Origin: Anisus vortex
Taxonomy: Eukaryota; Mollusca; Gastropoda; Planorbidae
DNA length: 64,000 bases
Assembly (NCBI GenBank): GCA_949126835.1
Contig: OX421507.1
Coordinates: forward strand, 9,142,121-9,206,120
Direction: 5' to 3'
A model generated the notes under the pieces. The model ran no database searches, was not told where the DNA came from, and saw only the letters and a program-made list of their open reading frames with translations. A program made the position numbers and the translations under genes. This document shows positions 34,814 through 46,228 of the stretch, in pieces; position 1 is the first letter of the stretch, and every line of letters begins with the position of its first letter.

Positions 34814-35720
34814 CGAGAAATGCAGTTTTCAGAACTTAACTACAGCAATTTCTAAAGTTAAACTATTTGACTATTTTAATACTATTCTCTTTAAGTTTTT
34901 TTTTAAATTTAAATACATTTTTGTTACTAAAATAAAGGCAAATAACTTAACATGTTTGTATCACGTTAAATGTCAAATTGTTATATTTAAATGTACAGTT
35001 GTATATAATAAGCTCTTTATATTATTGATCAGGAAATTTGTAAAATGGAAACTATACTTTTTTGTGTAGAATTTTAAATAGGAGAATGTATTGTTTTATA
35101 TTTAGATTTCAAAATGTAAAGAATGCGATGTTAATAAACGCAAACACAAAAATAGATCGTTAGTTGAAACTCTTTCAAGCTCATTTGTAGGCTACATTTC
35201 ATACACTCTAAATTAACAGTTCGTTACTCAAGAACTATTACAAGAGATTTTAAAAAAATTAAACTACTTTCGCCATGAAAGGGTTAATGAAAATTTGTTC
35301 TCTTATAAATCACCTTGTTTATGGTAATCGGTATTGTTGTTTCCTTAATATTATGTGTAATCGATTTTATTTTTGGCATTACCACGCCGATACATCAATT
35401 TTTATTTTTTTCGTTCTTTGAAATTTAATGAACGATTCCCTTATCCGGAGAAAACATTACAATAAGTTATAAATAAAAAAAAAAAAAGTTTTATAAACTA
35501 TTTGTGTATTTGTATGCATATTTTTATATGCATTTCTATATTTTATTATGTTCGCTAATTTGCTTGAGTAATTTTGACAGAAAGAGAAAATGACAATAGG
35601 AAATGATTTTCAAAGGAATCATTTTGGTCGATAAAACGAGACGGCCAAGTTACACAGTGTCTGTAAGAAACATAAATATTATTATATAAATTAATCTAAA
35701 TTCAATCAGCTATGTGAACT
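34814..35720. other. 3' flank of gene 1, AT-rich
   Basis: Contains the likely 3' untranslated region of gene 1 and AT-rich DNA. No further gene. Confidence 0.55.
34931..34936 (+). terminator. Candidate polyadenylation signal of gene 1
   Basis: AATAAA 118 bp after the stop codon. A second AATAAA is near 35132. Confidence 0.5.
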
Positions 35721-35926
35721 ATTTCAAATTGATACTAGGTCATATTTCAAATTGATACTAGGTCATATTTCAAATTGATACTAGGTCATATTTCAAATTG
35801 ATACTAGGTCATATTTCAAATTGATACTAGGTCATATTTCAAATTGATACTAGGTCATATTTCAAATTGATACTAGGTCATATTTCAAATTGATACTAGG
35901 TCATATTTCAAATTGATACTAGGTCA
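35721..35926. repeat. 23-bp tandem repeat (ATTTCAAATTGATACTAGGT...), 9 copies
   Basis: Nine consecutive units with no difference seen until the last base group. Lies between genes 1 and 2. Confidence 0.93.
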
Positions 35927-36016
35927 CATTTAGATAAAGACGTTTAACCAAACTATTGTTGAGTTAAATTAATGGATCCATTTTTGTTCTGCTACAATCG
36001 TATTTATTTCTAACTA

Positions 36017-36505
36017 AGCAAAAAACTCTCTCTCAGATCAAAGATTCGACTAATGCACTCTCTGGCGACGTCGGTCTTCTTGTATGGAGGCGAGGCTTGG
36101 ACACTCACTGCAGACCTCCAAAGAAGAATCAGGACACTAGAGATGAGATGTTACCGCAAGGTATTGAACATCTCCTATACAGAGCATATCACAAACGAAC
36201 CGGTCCGCAATGAAATAGCTGCTGTCATCGGCCCATACGAGGACCTTCTCACCTCAATTAAGAAGAAAAAACTGAGATGGTATGGACACGTAGCAAGATC
36301 TGGAGGTCTTTCAAAGACTATAATGCAGGGCACAGTCCAGGGAGGAAGAAAAATAGGCAGGCAAAAGAAGAGATGGGAAGACAACATCAAGGAGTGGACC
36401 GGCCTATCATTCATTGACTCCCAAAGGGCATCACAGGACCGGAACAAATGGCAAGAGATTGTTAACAGTCAACGATGGTGCCCCAACGACCCACCCACGG
36501 GTTAA
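36017..36505 (+). pseudogene. LINE reverse transcriptase C-terminal fragment, best preserved
   Basis: One open frame of about 160 codons: SKIRLMHSLATSVFLYGGEA, RRIRTLEMRCYRKVLNISYT, EHITNEPVRNEI, KKLRWYGHVARSGGLSKTIM, GRKIGRQKKRWEDNIKEWTG, then RWCPNDPPTG and a stop. This is the widespread C-terminal region of non-LTR retrotransposon endonuclease/reverse transcriptases. The catalytic domains are missing, so it is a 5'-truncated insertion. The open frame indicates recent arrival. Clade (RTE, CR1 or other) cannot be fixed from this part alone. Confidence 0.88.
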
Positions 36506-37260
36506 GGGATAGGTGAAGGTGAAGGTGAAGCATTATATCACAATCTTCACTTTTGTCCCTATTTTAGAAAACACAAAAACATACACACCTACACAAACAC
36601 CCAAACACAAAGAGAGAGAAAAGAGGGATAAAACAGAGAGAAAGAGAGAGAGAGAGATGGAGGGAGGGAGGGAGTTAACATTCTTAATTAGACTAACATT
36701 GTACTTCAGACAAACCATTTACAAATGAAAAGAAATCAAAACATTATCAATAGTATACAAAATGAGTCAGAGAATTATTAAAGTCATAATACTATCATTT
36801 GCCCCAGTTACAAAAAATTGGAATAATTTTACGGTTCTGAGAAAGTTTTCAGTTGATATACCCTGAAATTTGAACAAATCCTCACATCCAATGGGTCAAG
36901 CTGGAGAACGGTAGTCCTGGGATAACACGTTAATCTTGTTAAATAACAACCTCATCGTCACATATACGGGCCAACACCTTCGAAAAAGCTATCCAGTGTT
37001 CTATCACTCAACCCCAACGCCATTTTTATTTCAACGAAGCAGAGAAATTTCATTTAGGGCCAAACGGAATACATAAACCTTTAAAGTAAAATTGTCATAA
37101 GTAGATTCACGAAATTGAAAAGGACTTCAGAAAAGTAGTCACAATACATAAAGATATAAATTTTAGATTAAAAATACCACAGAATAATCTAAATATATAA
37201 TATACAGAATGACATAGGAATGTATGCCATTTAGAGCATGTTGTTCTAAAGAACAAGTGA
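36506..37260. other. Non-coding with GA-rich tract
   Basis: GAGAGA-rich purine tract at about 36610-36676; open frames on both strands over it are low-complexity products. Confidence 0.6.
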
Positions 37261-37390
37261 ACGGCTTCACCAGTCTCTGTGGTCACGGCATTTATGTCCA
37301 GCCGCCTTTACTTTAATCCTACACACCCAGGGATTTCACCTGGGCTCGAAATTAGGAGCCTTCAATTCTGATACAGCCATCCGAGCGGGC
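37261..37390 (-). mobile_element. Degenerate SINE, minus strand
   Basis: ACGGCTTCACCAGTCTCTGT, GGTCACGGCA, GTCCAGCCGCCTTTACTTTA and a decayed B box. Middle part lost. Confidence 0.7.
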
Positions 37391-38418
37391 TGCCCTTAGA
37401 AAGACAATGTGATATTTTAACAATTGTCTTCCGTATGTATTGACGAAATCATATAAATTCCACTTGTCTTTCATGATAGTCAAACGGCCATTACATGGAT
37501 TGCCCAACACAGTCAGAAAAAAAATTAAGTTAACGTTTTTTTAAATTAAAGCCATAACAAAATAAAAAAATAAAATAATGCAAGACTAAAACTGAACCAA
37601 AGATTGGTGTTGGAAGTATTAACTATAGTATAACCATACATAATTATATTGACTTGACACATTATATAAAAAAAAAACATAATCAATAGAAGTATATATG
37701 TATAAAACCAAAAAGGCTTATATTACAACTGTGACCAAACAATGAAATAGTGAATGTATACTAAAAACTATAGCGTTTTCATTATGGTAACAAAGATTAT
37801 AAAAGAAACAAGCACTCAAAGTATTAGATTTATTTAGTATTTAAAAAAAACAACAACAGCTGTAAGTACAAAAAGCTTTAATATTTTGCACACGACTCTC
37901 TCGTTCTCCGGCTCGATGGAAAAATTTAATGAATCACAATTTTTAAGTCGAACTTATCATCAGTTCACATCAATGTAACCTTTGACCTCCTATCAATACA
38001 GAGTAATATTCGACTTGTCCAATAATAAATCTGAGATTGATATTTAATGATAGATGGACATTATCTTATTTCGACAGCCCTTGTGAGTCTATAGGACTAT
38101 TGTATTTAAGGGCTTCAACAGGTGTTCATTAATTAACATATAACTATGTCATCCAATCATAGATCATACTTAAACCAATGTTACGGAGGCCTTTAATATA
38201 TTGTCATAAAGTTTGTAGGTATTAGTCTAGTGGCGTGCATAGTTACAAACAAATTAAAAACATTTACAGCAAAAAAAACGGCGTATTTAGATTTTTGATA
38301 AACGAAAATAAAATAAAGCAATTAAGCTTATTAGAACTTGACCACTACATAGCAGCTTACGGGAAAAAAAAGACAATTGACATTTGTGTGTTAGATAAGT
38401 TAAGCTTCGAGAGTAAAG
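37391..38418. other. Upstream region of CREP-like gene 2
   Basis: AT-rich, no other gene. The 76-codon frame at 38235-38465 overlaps the signal exon in another frame and is not supported. Confidence 0.5.
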
Positions 38419-40361
38419 ATGAAAGTTATTATTGGATTTACGATCTTGGCACGTCTGCTGATTAACTCAGGTAAGTTATCGACCAGTTATGAGTTGAATT
38501 GAATTCAAGCCATTTTTGGACTATGAAAATCATAATGTTAATTTTTTTTTTTTATTGATCGCTTAAAAACCGGAAGCATCAAATACTGTAAAATATAATT
38601 GTTATAATTTACTGCTTGACTTTATCTTTTTTTTATTATTAGAGAAAGTCGGGAAAGATACAGCAAATAACTGTTATATTTTGGAGACTGTGAATATCTG
38701 TAGAGATGATGGTGAGGGGATTGTGTAACCAGAAGCTCACACAGCAGCATTTATTTGATTCATTTTGAACATATCACAACTAGTTTGAGTTCTTATTACT
38801 TTTAATAAAATGTGTGCTATGATACTGACGTTTTCAACAAAAAGACTAGTTCTATATTGATGGACTTATCTTATGTATTACAGATTCTACTTCTATAAAG
38901 ATATTATTGCGTCCTACGCTCATCCTTGGTCCGAGTCTAATCTTGCATCTTTATTAATGTTTTAAATGATGTTAAGTTACTGGTTTTCCTGGTTTGTTCA
39001 GGCAACCCATTCCATGCCCGGATGCCACTAGGGAAGAATGAATACTTATATTTATTTGTGATAAGGAACGTGTTTTTGTCCTTATGTTTATCTGCGCATT
39101 TTATTTCCTCATTTAGTTATTATATTATTGCTTTACTATATTAAATATTTTATATGCCTAAAATGTGTTCCTACTTTATATAATATATTATTTGTGCAAG
39201 CTAATTATCATATTCAATGCGAACTAAGGGAATGACATATTAAACAATAGTTTTAGCTGTTCTAGTTAAATAATTTAAAGAACAATAATTTATTGTATTT
39301 CACAAAATTAACTATATAGCTAGCTAGCATTTTTGTTTTTTCATACAGTCAGATTATACAAGAAACCATAAACTTGATAACTTTTAGGTTGTTCTATATT
39401 TACTATTCCCACAACAGTTCAAAGTCAAAAGTTGACCACATCACCAAGTACAATATTCAAAGATTTGACCAATTCATTTCTTGTCAACTGTACCTTTGAT
39501 GCCGGAAGTGATCCAAGTCTCGTGTCTCTGACGTCACTCTCCGTGTCTCGTTCACTCAATTTTACAAATCTCCAGTATCAGGCGTTGAGCTCCGTCGACG
39601 CTTTCAATGGCGTCACTGCGTCGGCGTCACAGGAGAACCTGACCTCAGCCGGGGTCATAGACAACTCTGGTCAGTCCTTTCTTGCCCTTGCTTGGGATAA
39701 TCCGCTGACCATAAAACAGGGGGTCTACAAATGTGATGCCACGGGGTTGAACTTAAACGGCCAACCTTTGACCTTAACCTCGGTTGTCAATGTCTCAAGT
39801 GCAAGTCCAGAGGCGGACCTGTTAAAAGAAGAGGTCATCAAATTAAAGAACTATGTAGACAGCCTGGAAAATGAACTCTGGAATTTGCATAAAGATACGT
39901 CATCGTACGTGAACACATGGTGGCGGAGACTCAACGGCATACAAAATACTTTGTTCGAAACTTCGGAGATGTACAACAATTCTCAGTACTTCCTGTACAA
40001 GGAAACCCCTTCGCAAATACCCGGGGTTGCGGAAGCCACGTGCCAGATCTACGGCGGCCATCTTGCAGAGATCGGGAGCAGCGACGAGTACGATTACATT
40101 ATTCGATTCATTGAAGGGTTTCCCAGGGTGCAATTACTTCTCGTTGGCGGTTCTCAACTCGGCGAGACCGGGAACTGGGTTTACCCTCACAGTAACACTT
40201 CACTTGAGTACTTTAGGTGGGCCAATGCTTTTCCATGGGCCAATGTAGACTACAACTGTTTGGTCCTATCTGCTTATTACAACTGGAATATGACCAACCA
40301 GCTTTGCACCATGGACCAGTCAAAATATCCGATCTACTATTTATGTGAAGTTACTGGATAA
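38419..40361 (+). CDS. CREP-like gene 2: secreted IgSF + C-type lectin protein
   Basis: Exons 38419-38470 (17-residue signal peptide, donor GTAAGT) and 39418-40361 (acceptor CCCACAACAG) join in phase 1 to give 331 residues. Ig-like domain ~18-145 with Cys42 and Cys123; linker ~150-192 with leucine spacing (LLKEEVIKLKNYVDSLENEL), able to form a short coiled coil; lectin domain ~200-329 with ATCQIYGGHLAEI, LLVGG, GNWVY, YFRWA and Cys226, 298, 314, 327. WND is replaced by WNMT, which creates an N-glycosylation sequon, and no EPN/QPD is present, so calcium-dependent sugar binding of the usual kind is doubtful. The Ig part is about 94% identical in DNA to gene 1 while the lectin part is clearly diverged. 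The intron carries a LINE tail. Confidence 0.92.
38866..39104 (-). mobile_element. LINE 3' tail (CR1/L2-like) in intron of gene 2
   Basis: TTATCTTATGTATTACAGAT, CTTCTATAAAGAT, GCGTCCTACGCTCATCCTTG, TGATGTTAAGTTACTGGTTT and GGTTTGTTCAGGCAACCCAT. Same family as 1411, 31880 and 55537. It lies in antisense to the gene and leaves the splice sites intact. Confidence 0.75.
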
Positions 40362-40630
40362 TTAAAGAATATATAATATTCATTCAAGCAGATAATTTAT
40401 AAATATTACAAGTATAGTATAGAGGGTCTATATAAAAGTATTTACAAACGTTTTTAATACTGTCATAATTTGTTTAAAACGTTACAATTCATGATTTTAC
40501 AAAATTATGTAGGTCTACATTATTATCCTAATCATTTAAAGGTAATAACTCTCTATATATAGAACTTCTATGTGTTAAGTGCCTTGATTGTATGTAAATT
40601 TATTATTTCCATTTTCCTTTCAATTTATTT
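40362..40630. other. 3' flank of gene 2
   Basis: AT-rich; ATTAAA overlaps the stop codon but is too close to be a likely polyadenylation signal, and no AATAAA is obvious. Confidence 0.45.
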
Positions 40631-40750
40631 ATAATGGGCCATATTGCTGCTGAGAGTAAACACCCTTGCCCATTTTACAATTACGGTATAAAAGATTGAC
40701 TTGTATAAGGGGCAAGGGTGTTAACTCTCAGCAGCAATACGGCCCATTAT
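40631..40750. repeat. Near-perfect inverted repeat, 41-bp arms
   Basis: ATAATGGGCCATATTGCTGC... at 40631-40671 is the reverse complement, with only a few mismatches, of 40710-40750, around a 38-bp loop. It could fold into a long hairpin. No protein-coding content. It may be a tiny palindromic MITE. Confidence 0.85.
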
Positions 40751-41042
40751 AGTTTGCTTTCTTTATTGTGTGATTTATTTGAAGATTTTGTCAGAATTTG
40801 AGTAAAGACAGAAGAAACTGAACAGTTCTTACAATTATATTTCTATGCACAGCTAATATTTACGGAAATGCTTTGGCCTAACTTAGGACTAGATACCACC
40901 AATGAAAGTCCGTCGTCAGTTTATAACTCTTGCTTGTATATTACACAACATTATAAGTAGTAGGCCTAATGCACATTTTTTATCCCCGAGCATTCGCAAT
41001 CAAATTACTCTTAAATTGTGGACTTTTTCCTCGGGTAGGCCT
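40751..41042. other. No gene recognised
   Basis: Short spacer before the 25-bp array. Confidence 0.5.
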
Positions 41043-41692
41043 AAACGTAGTCTCCACATGCCATAGTAAACGTAGTCTCCACATGCCATAGTAAACGTAG
41101 TCTCCACATGCCATAGTAAACGTAGTCTCCACATGCCATAGTAAACGTAGTCTCCACATGCCATAGTAAACGTAGTCTCCACATGCCATAGTAAACGTAG
41201 TCTCCACATGCCATAGTAAACGTAGTCTCCACATGCCATAGTAAACGTAGTCTCCACATGCCATAGTAAACGTAGTCTCCACATGCCATAGTAAACGTAG
41301 TCTCCACATGCCATAGTAAACGTAGTCTCCACATGCCATAGTAAACGTAGTCTCCACATGCCATAGTAAACGTAGTCTCCACATGCCATAGTAAACGTAG
41401 TCTCCACATGCCATAGTAAACGTAGTCTCCACATGCCATAGTAAACGTAGTCTCCACATGCCATAGTAAACGTAGTCTCCACATGCCATAGTAAACGTAG
41501 TCTCCACATGCCATAGTAAACGTAGTCTCCACATGCCATAGTAAACGTAGTCTCCACATGCCATAGTAAACGTAGTCTCCACATGCCATAGTAAACGTAG
41601 TCTCCACATGCCATAGTAAACGTAGTCTCCACATGCCATAGTAAACGTAGTCTCCACATGCCATAGTAAACGTAGTCTCCACATGCCATAGT
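41043..41692. repeat. Perfect 25-bp minisatellite, 26 copies
   Basis: The unit begins AAACGTAGTCTCCACATGCC and ends ATAGT; 650 bp is 26 units with no difference seen. All three minus-strand frames stay open because the unit has no stop in that direction and 25 is not a multiple of three, producing the same cyclic peptide in each frame. That makes the 225-253-codon frames artefacts. Confidence 0.95.
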
Positions 41693-41860
41693 AGAATGAA
41701 GAAAAAGAAGAAGAACAATGGAAAAGCGTTGAAAATACAAAGAATTTATTTTCTGAGTCAAGTGCGTAAATTAAAAGAAAAGGAATTATGCGTGCCTAAA
41801 TCACTAATCATTTTAGGCAACTGTCGAAGCCTTACGATATCATCAGATTATTACTTAGAG

Positions 41861-42058
41861 CAGAGGTCAACATCCTTTTGATAGTAGTTTGCCAAAGTAG
41901 GATTTCTAATTCATTCAGCCTGGCAATAGCCTAAAATATTCACTATGCACATTTCTTGTATAATAAAAAAAAAGAGTCCTAAATTGCCTTTATATGGATC
42001 TTCCGCGTGCCATTGAAAACGTTCTGCGTAACAAGTCTAGCTCGCGTTGCCGATCCTG
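41861..42058. mobile_element. 198-bp hAT-type MITE
   Basis: CAGAGGTCAACATCC at the left and GTTGCCGATCCTG at the right are imperfect inverted ends. Flanks ACTTAGAG (41853-41860) and ACTTAGAA (42059-42066) form a 7-of-8 target duplication. Internal AGTAGGATTTxTAATTCATTCAGC is shared with 4829-5731. Confidence 0.78.
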
Positions 42059-42388
42059 ACTTAGAAAAACAAACAAAAACATCCACTTACAACCTAACTT
42101 TATATACCTTATTTCATATAAAAGCATATTATATTAGTTATATATTGAAATAATAATAACATAGAAACTAATGCGTTGACATAACAGAAAAAACAACAAC
42201 TCCACTTCCACTCCACAGCATCTTAGTTCAGTGAAAATATCTTTTATGTCACCTTCATATTTCTTAAGTACCCGGTATTTTATATCTCATTTGCCTCACT
42301 GAGCGGTCGGCCTGAAAGGGTTGATATTACATCAGCACTTGCATATATCGATCGACTAAAGGAAACCTCTGTAGTTCATATTGTGAAC
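42059..42388. promoter_or_regulatory. Upstream region of CREP-like gene 3
   Basis: No other gene. CATATATCG lies about 45 bp before the start codon and could be a weak TATA-like element, but this is not firm. Confidence 0.3.
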
Positions 42389-44247
42389 ATGGACAGGTTT
42401 CTTTGTACAAGCCTCGTTCTGATACATCAACTTTTAAAAGGTAATCATAAACTTCATACTTTGCTTTTAATTTAGAAGAAACAATAAAAACTGGTGGTCT
42501 AACGGAACTCTAAAGGTAGAGCGATGGATCTGAAACTGAGAGTCTCAGGTTTGAATCCAGATAAAATATTTTAATTCTTTGCTGTGATAAAGATGGACCA
42601 CCGTGTTTAAACGTCATTTTTTAAAAACTCTCTTTGTCTCTAACTAATTGTTATTGTAATAATCAATGGCGCCAGCGGATAAGGTATAACAAAATAATTC
42701 CCCATTTTCTCTCATTAACATGCGTATTAGAAAATATAAAATGCTTATAAAATTGGCTAATAATAATGGACTTTTCAGGTAACATGACCTAGTACATTTT
42801 TATAAGGAGTGTCTACGCGTCCGTCGACCGGACAAATAGTGCACGAGATATTTTTCCGGCGACCATGTCACGTGACAGACGTAACAAAGCCATGTCGTGT
42901 GACCACCGGTTACAATTGATAGGAAAGGTGGCGTTGGGGGATATGTGTGGGAAATATGAGATCCGTTTCATTTATAAAAAGATTATTCTGAGACTAATAC
43001 ATTAGTAATAGGAATAAAATCATACATCTAATTAAAAAATGAAATGACTGATTTTTTTTTTAAATACTGTATCAAGCTTACGGAACTCTTTAAAAAACAT
43101 AGTCTTGACATGATTACGAAACTCTCCGATAATGAGATAATGTGTAGATATCTAAAAATGATGAAGTCCCTAACCTTAGTCTAGACGGCCCTACGGATCA
43201 TACTAAAATAAAAGTTTTTTTTTTTTCAATATCAATATGCAAGCATTAGATAAAAAAAACATACGGAAGTTGTATTTTTATATTTTATATTTGCTGTAAT
43301 TTCGTTTTTATTTTTATTTTTCAGTTCATGCTTTGACAATAACTGTAACACCGAATATTATACTGAATGGCCTCACTGAAAGTCTTGATGTCAGCTGCAT
43401 ATACCATGTAGGCGAAGACCCGGCTGTAACGTCCTTAACCTCCTTGAGCCTAATGCACTCGGAGAACTCAACCCACCAACGAGACATCGCGTCCGTTAAC
43501 TCGTTCACTGGAATCAAGCTCTCGGACAACGTCACAGCTGTTGGAGCTGTGGACAACTCGGGCACGTCCTACCTGAACATCACTTGGCACAACCCTTCAT
43601 CGGGTCAAGTAGGCGGCTATTCGTGTGAAGCCGATGGGCTGGATCACATTGGTCATCCACTGAAGTTCGCGTCCGAAAGGGCCAATGTCTCTGGCGTTGG
43701 CGCAGAGTCAGGCTTGCTAATCAAGGAAATTGCTCGGCTTAAAATTTATACCGACTACCTGAATACAGAGATAATAACGATGAAAGATCAAGTTTCAAAT
43801 TTCATGAGCAAATGGAATCAGAGAACTGATGCCTCCAAGAAGACACTCTTTGCGACATCCGCTGTATACAAAGGCTCACAATACTATTTGTACAACGAAG
43901 ACACAAACGTTGGCGCCCTCCAAGCTCAAGCCACGTGTCAGAACTACGGCGGAAACCTCGTTGAAATAGGCAGCGATGACGAGTTCAACTTTTTACAGAA
44001 TTTCATCGACACTTCCTCAGACGCTGCCTTGGTTCTGATTGGTGGGAACCAGGTGGACACGGTCGGGAAATGGGTGTACCCACAGATCAACGGCAGCGTG
44101 GCGTACTTCCGGTGGGCCGATCACTACCCTATACCCACGTTGGGGGCCAACTGTTTGTTTTTGTGGGGTAGCTTTGGCTGGAACATGACAAATCTTAATT
44201 GTCTGAATAACTTCTATATGAGATACATGTGTGAAGTTAGCTTTTAG
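42389..44247 (+). CDS. CREP-like gene 3: secreted IgSF + C-type lectin protein
   Basis: Exons 42389-42440 (signal peptide, 17 residues) and 43325-44247, joined in phase 1 (GTAATC...TTTTTCAG), give 324 residues. Ig-like domain ~18-140 with Cys42 and Cys118 (YLNITW, GGYSC); linker ~150-190 (LIKEIARLKIYTDYLNTEI); lectin domain ~195-323 with ATCQNYGGNLVEI, LVLIGG, GKWVY, YFRWADHYP and Cys222, 294, 310, 320. WND is replaced by WNMT, as in gene 2. Same exon plan as genes 1 and 2 but clearly diverged throughout, so it is an older paralogue. AATAAA at 44378 probably ends the transcript. Confidence 0.92.
42492..42556 (+). mobile_element. tRNA-like fragment or SINE head in intron of gene 3
   Basis: TGGTCTAACGG fits an A box and GGTTTGAATCC fits a B box about 45 bp on, but arm pairing is poor and no acceptor stem is seen. 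More likely a tRNA pseudogene or SINE head than a working tRNA. Confidence 0.4.
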
Positions 44248-44377
44248 AAAACTGCTATATCATTAGATTTGTGTGCGAAGTCAACTTTTGGTAAAGTGCC
44301 ATATTAAATGCTTATGTAGCAAATCATCATTTTGTAAGCTTTAAGGAGAAAACGTACACATTCTGATAAATGTTACA

Positions 44378-44383
44378 AATAAA
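44378..44383 (+). terminator. Candidate polyadenylation signal of gene 3
   Basis: AATAAA 130 bp after the stop codon. Confidence 0.5.
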
Positions 44384-44755
44384 CTTACGTTAATTGTGCT
44401 TCATATTTAGTTCAATGTGTTCATTTTTCATCTTGTGATCGTTTTTTTTTTTACTTTATTAACTCAATCCACCTAGTCTCCCACTTAGTTATTTATTATA
44501 ATTGAAGCTTTAATGCACACAGCCTTGTTCACTCAAATATTTACTTAGTATTATACAGTGTATAAAAAACAACAATATAAGTAGGCCTAACATACGTAAA
44601 AAATATTCTTCTCAAATACTAAAAAAAATCCTAATCAGGTAGGCCTATGTATTTCATCTTCTGACACTAGTAATGCACAAGCCTTTATTGTTTGGTATGA
44701 AACAAAGAAAGAATTAGTATAATTTATTATTGAAATCTCATCCAGCACTGTAACA
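44384..44755. other. No gene recognised
   Basis: AT-rich DNA downstream of gene 3. Confidence 0.5.
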
Positions 44756-45000
44756 TGGGGGATCCCCTAAATGATTTCCAACGGGGCGAGACTGGAGACC
44801 AGTTTACCATCAATCTCTACGGGTTTAATATCCTGGGCTCTAAAGGGATGGGTTACCTGAACAAAATAGGAAGACCAGTAACTTAACATCATTTAAAACA
44901 CTTTTAAAAATGAAAGACTAGACAGAAACCACTGATAGGTGGCGTACGCAAGAATCTTCTTTATAGAAGAAGCTTCTGTAATGCATAAGATAAGATAGGG
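44756..45000 (+). mobile_element. LINE 3' tail (CR1/L2-like), plus strand
   Basis: GGGTTACCTGAACAAAATAG, GACCAGTAACTTAACATCAT, AGACTAGACAG, GAAGCTTCTGTAATGCATAA and the TAAGATA tail. Same family as 30085-30252. Confidence 0.72.
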
Positions 45001-46129
45001 AGCTATATCCTGACAAAATTTAGTATCTAGTTTGTCAAATAATTTAGTCTAAAGTCTGCCATATTGTCTTCTCGCGTTTGTAATAATTGAGCATCTAGTC
45101 CGTCATAATGTAACCTAAAGTCTCTTATAATTATCCGTCAGGCAATATTGTTATCTCGATCTGGCAGGTAATCGGCGGCACCAAGAATTATCTAACCTTC
45201 AATTAAAAATCTTTTCCCACGCCATTTAGAATAAAGAGTACCTGGGAACTAGGACATTTAAAATCTCTTTTTTATTCAATTACATGACATTCAAATGTCA
45301 AGTATTAGGTTATCTTCCTTCAAGTAGATTCCCGGGTCAATTTGACATTTGAAGAAAGACCACAATCTAATGATTACGAAATTTATGCTCTGAAACATTT
45401 TTTTTTTGGATAGCGTTTAAAAAATAATCTTTAACATAACAAAATGAAAAAGAAAAAAAAAATTGTTTTTGACTCATTTTGGCTACTTGACTTGGTCTAG
45501 TTATTTGTAAACCTAGAGAAATAATTATAAACGATGGGAACTAGGTTAAATTAAAGGCACATTGTCTCTTAACAATGTTTATGCAATAGTGGAAATAGTT
45601 ATAAGTGATAAATGAGCAAAATTCTACTGAAGCTCAGCATCAGAAGTGGTAAAGGAGATAAACTCCGCTGACCTAAAAGACAGAAAAATAGCAATCTTGT
45701 ATTCATTGTAATTAAAGGGAAATAACTCTTGCACACATTTACTTAAATTTTTAGTTTTAAACATAATGTATTTCTCTCACAGAATTACTTTTCAAAATAT
45801 GTGGTGTCCATGGCTTTCTAAGACAAAAAGGTTCCCGACCCATGGCCTAGACAGACTTCAGAAGACCCGAGATAATAACAAAGTGAATAATCACCTGTAA
45901 GTTGTAACACGGTGTGAATTTTTTTATGGTCTGACTCATATACACAAGCTACAGCAAACAGATACCAAAACTATTATTCTTTATTATCATGTAGTCTAAA
46001 GCTATGGTTAAAATTCACCTGCATTTAAAAGAGCGTTTTATTGTAAAGAAACATTTGATGGAATTTGTTATAAGTTACAGACGTTCCCTTTAGATAGAAG
46101 ATTATTACGCCCACTAGGCCCTAAACTCC
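45001..46129. other. No gene recognised
   Basis: AT-rich DNA with only short frames. Confidence 0.5.
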
Positions 46130-46228
46130 TACAGCAGGACGGCAGGGGTTGGTCGGCGGCAAGGCTAGAACCAGGGCCGTTCTGTTGACAGTCCGGTGAA
46201 CTAACCATAGGACCAGCAGCCGGCCTCA
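46130..46228 (-). mobile_element. Second tRNA-like SINE family, fragment
   Basis: On the minus strand TCCTATGGTTAGTTCACCGG and GGCCCTGGTTCTAGCC resemble an A box and a B box. Part of it (GAACTAACCATAGGACCAG) recurs at about 57626-57645 inside a hAT element. Confidence 0.45.

Noticed and set aside
40361..40366. ATTAAA as polyadenylation signal of gene 2
   Set aside because: It overlaps the stop codon, leaving too short a 3' untranslated region to be likely.
40980..41761. Three minus-strand frames of 225-253 codons
   Set aside because: All three phases encode the same cyclic peptide because the unit is 25 bp and stop-free; this is the property of a perfect minisatellite, not of a gene.
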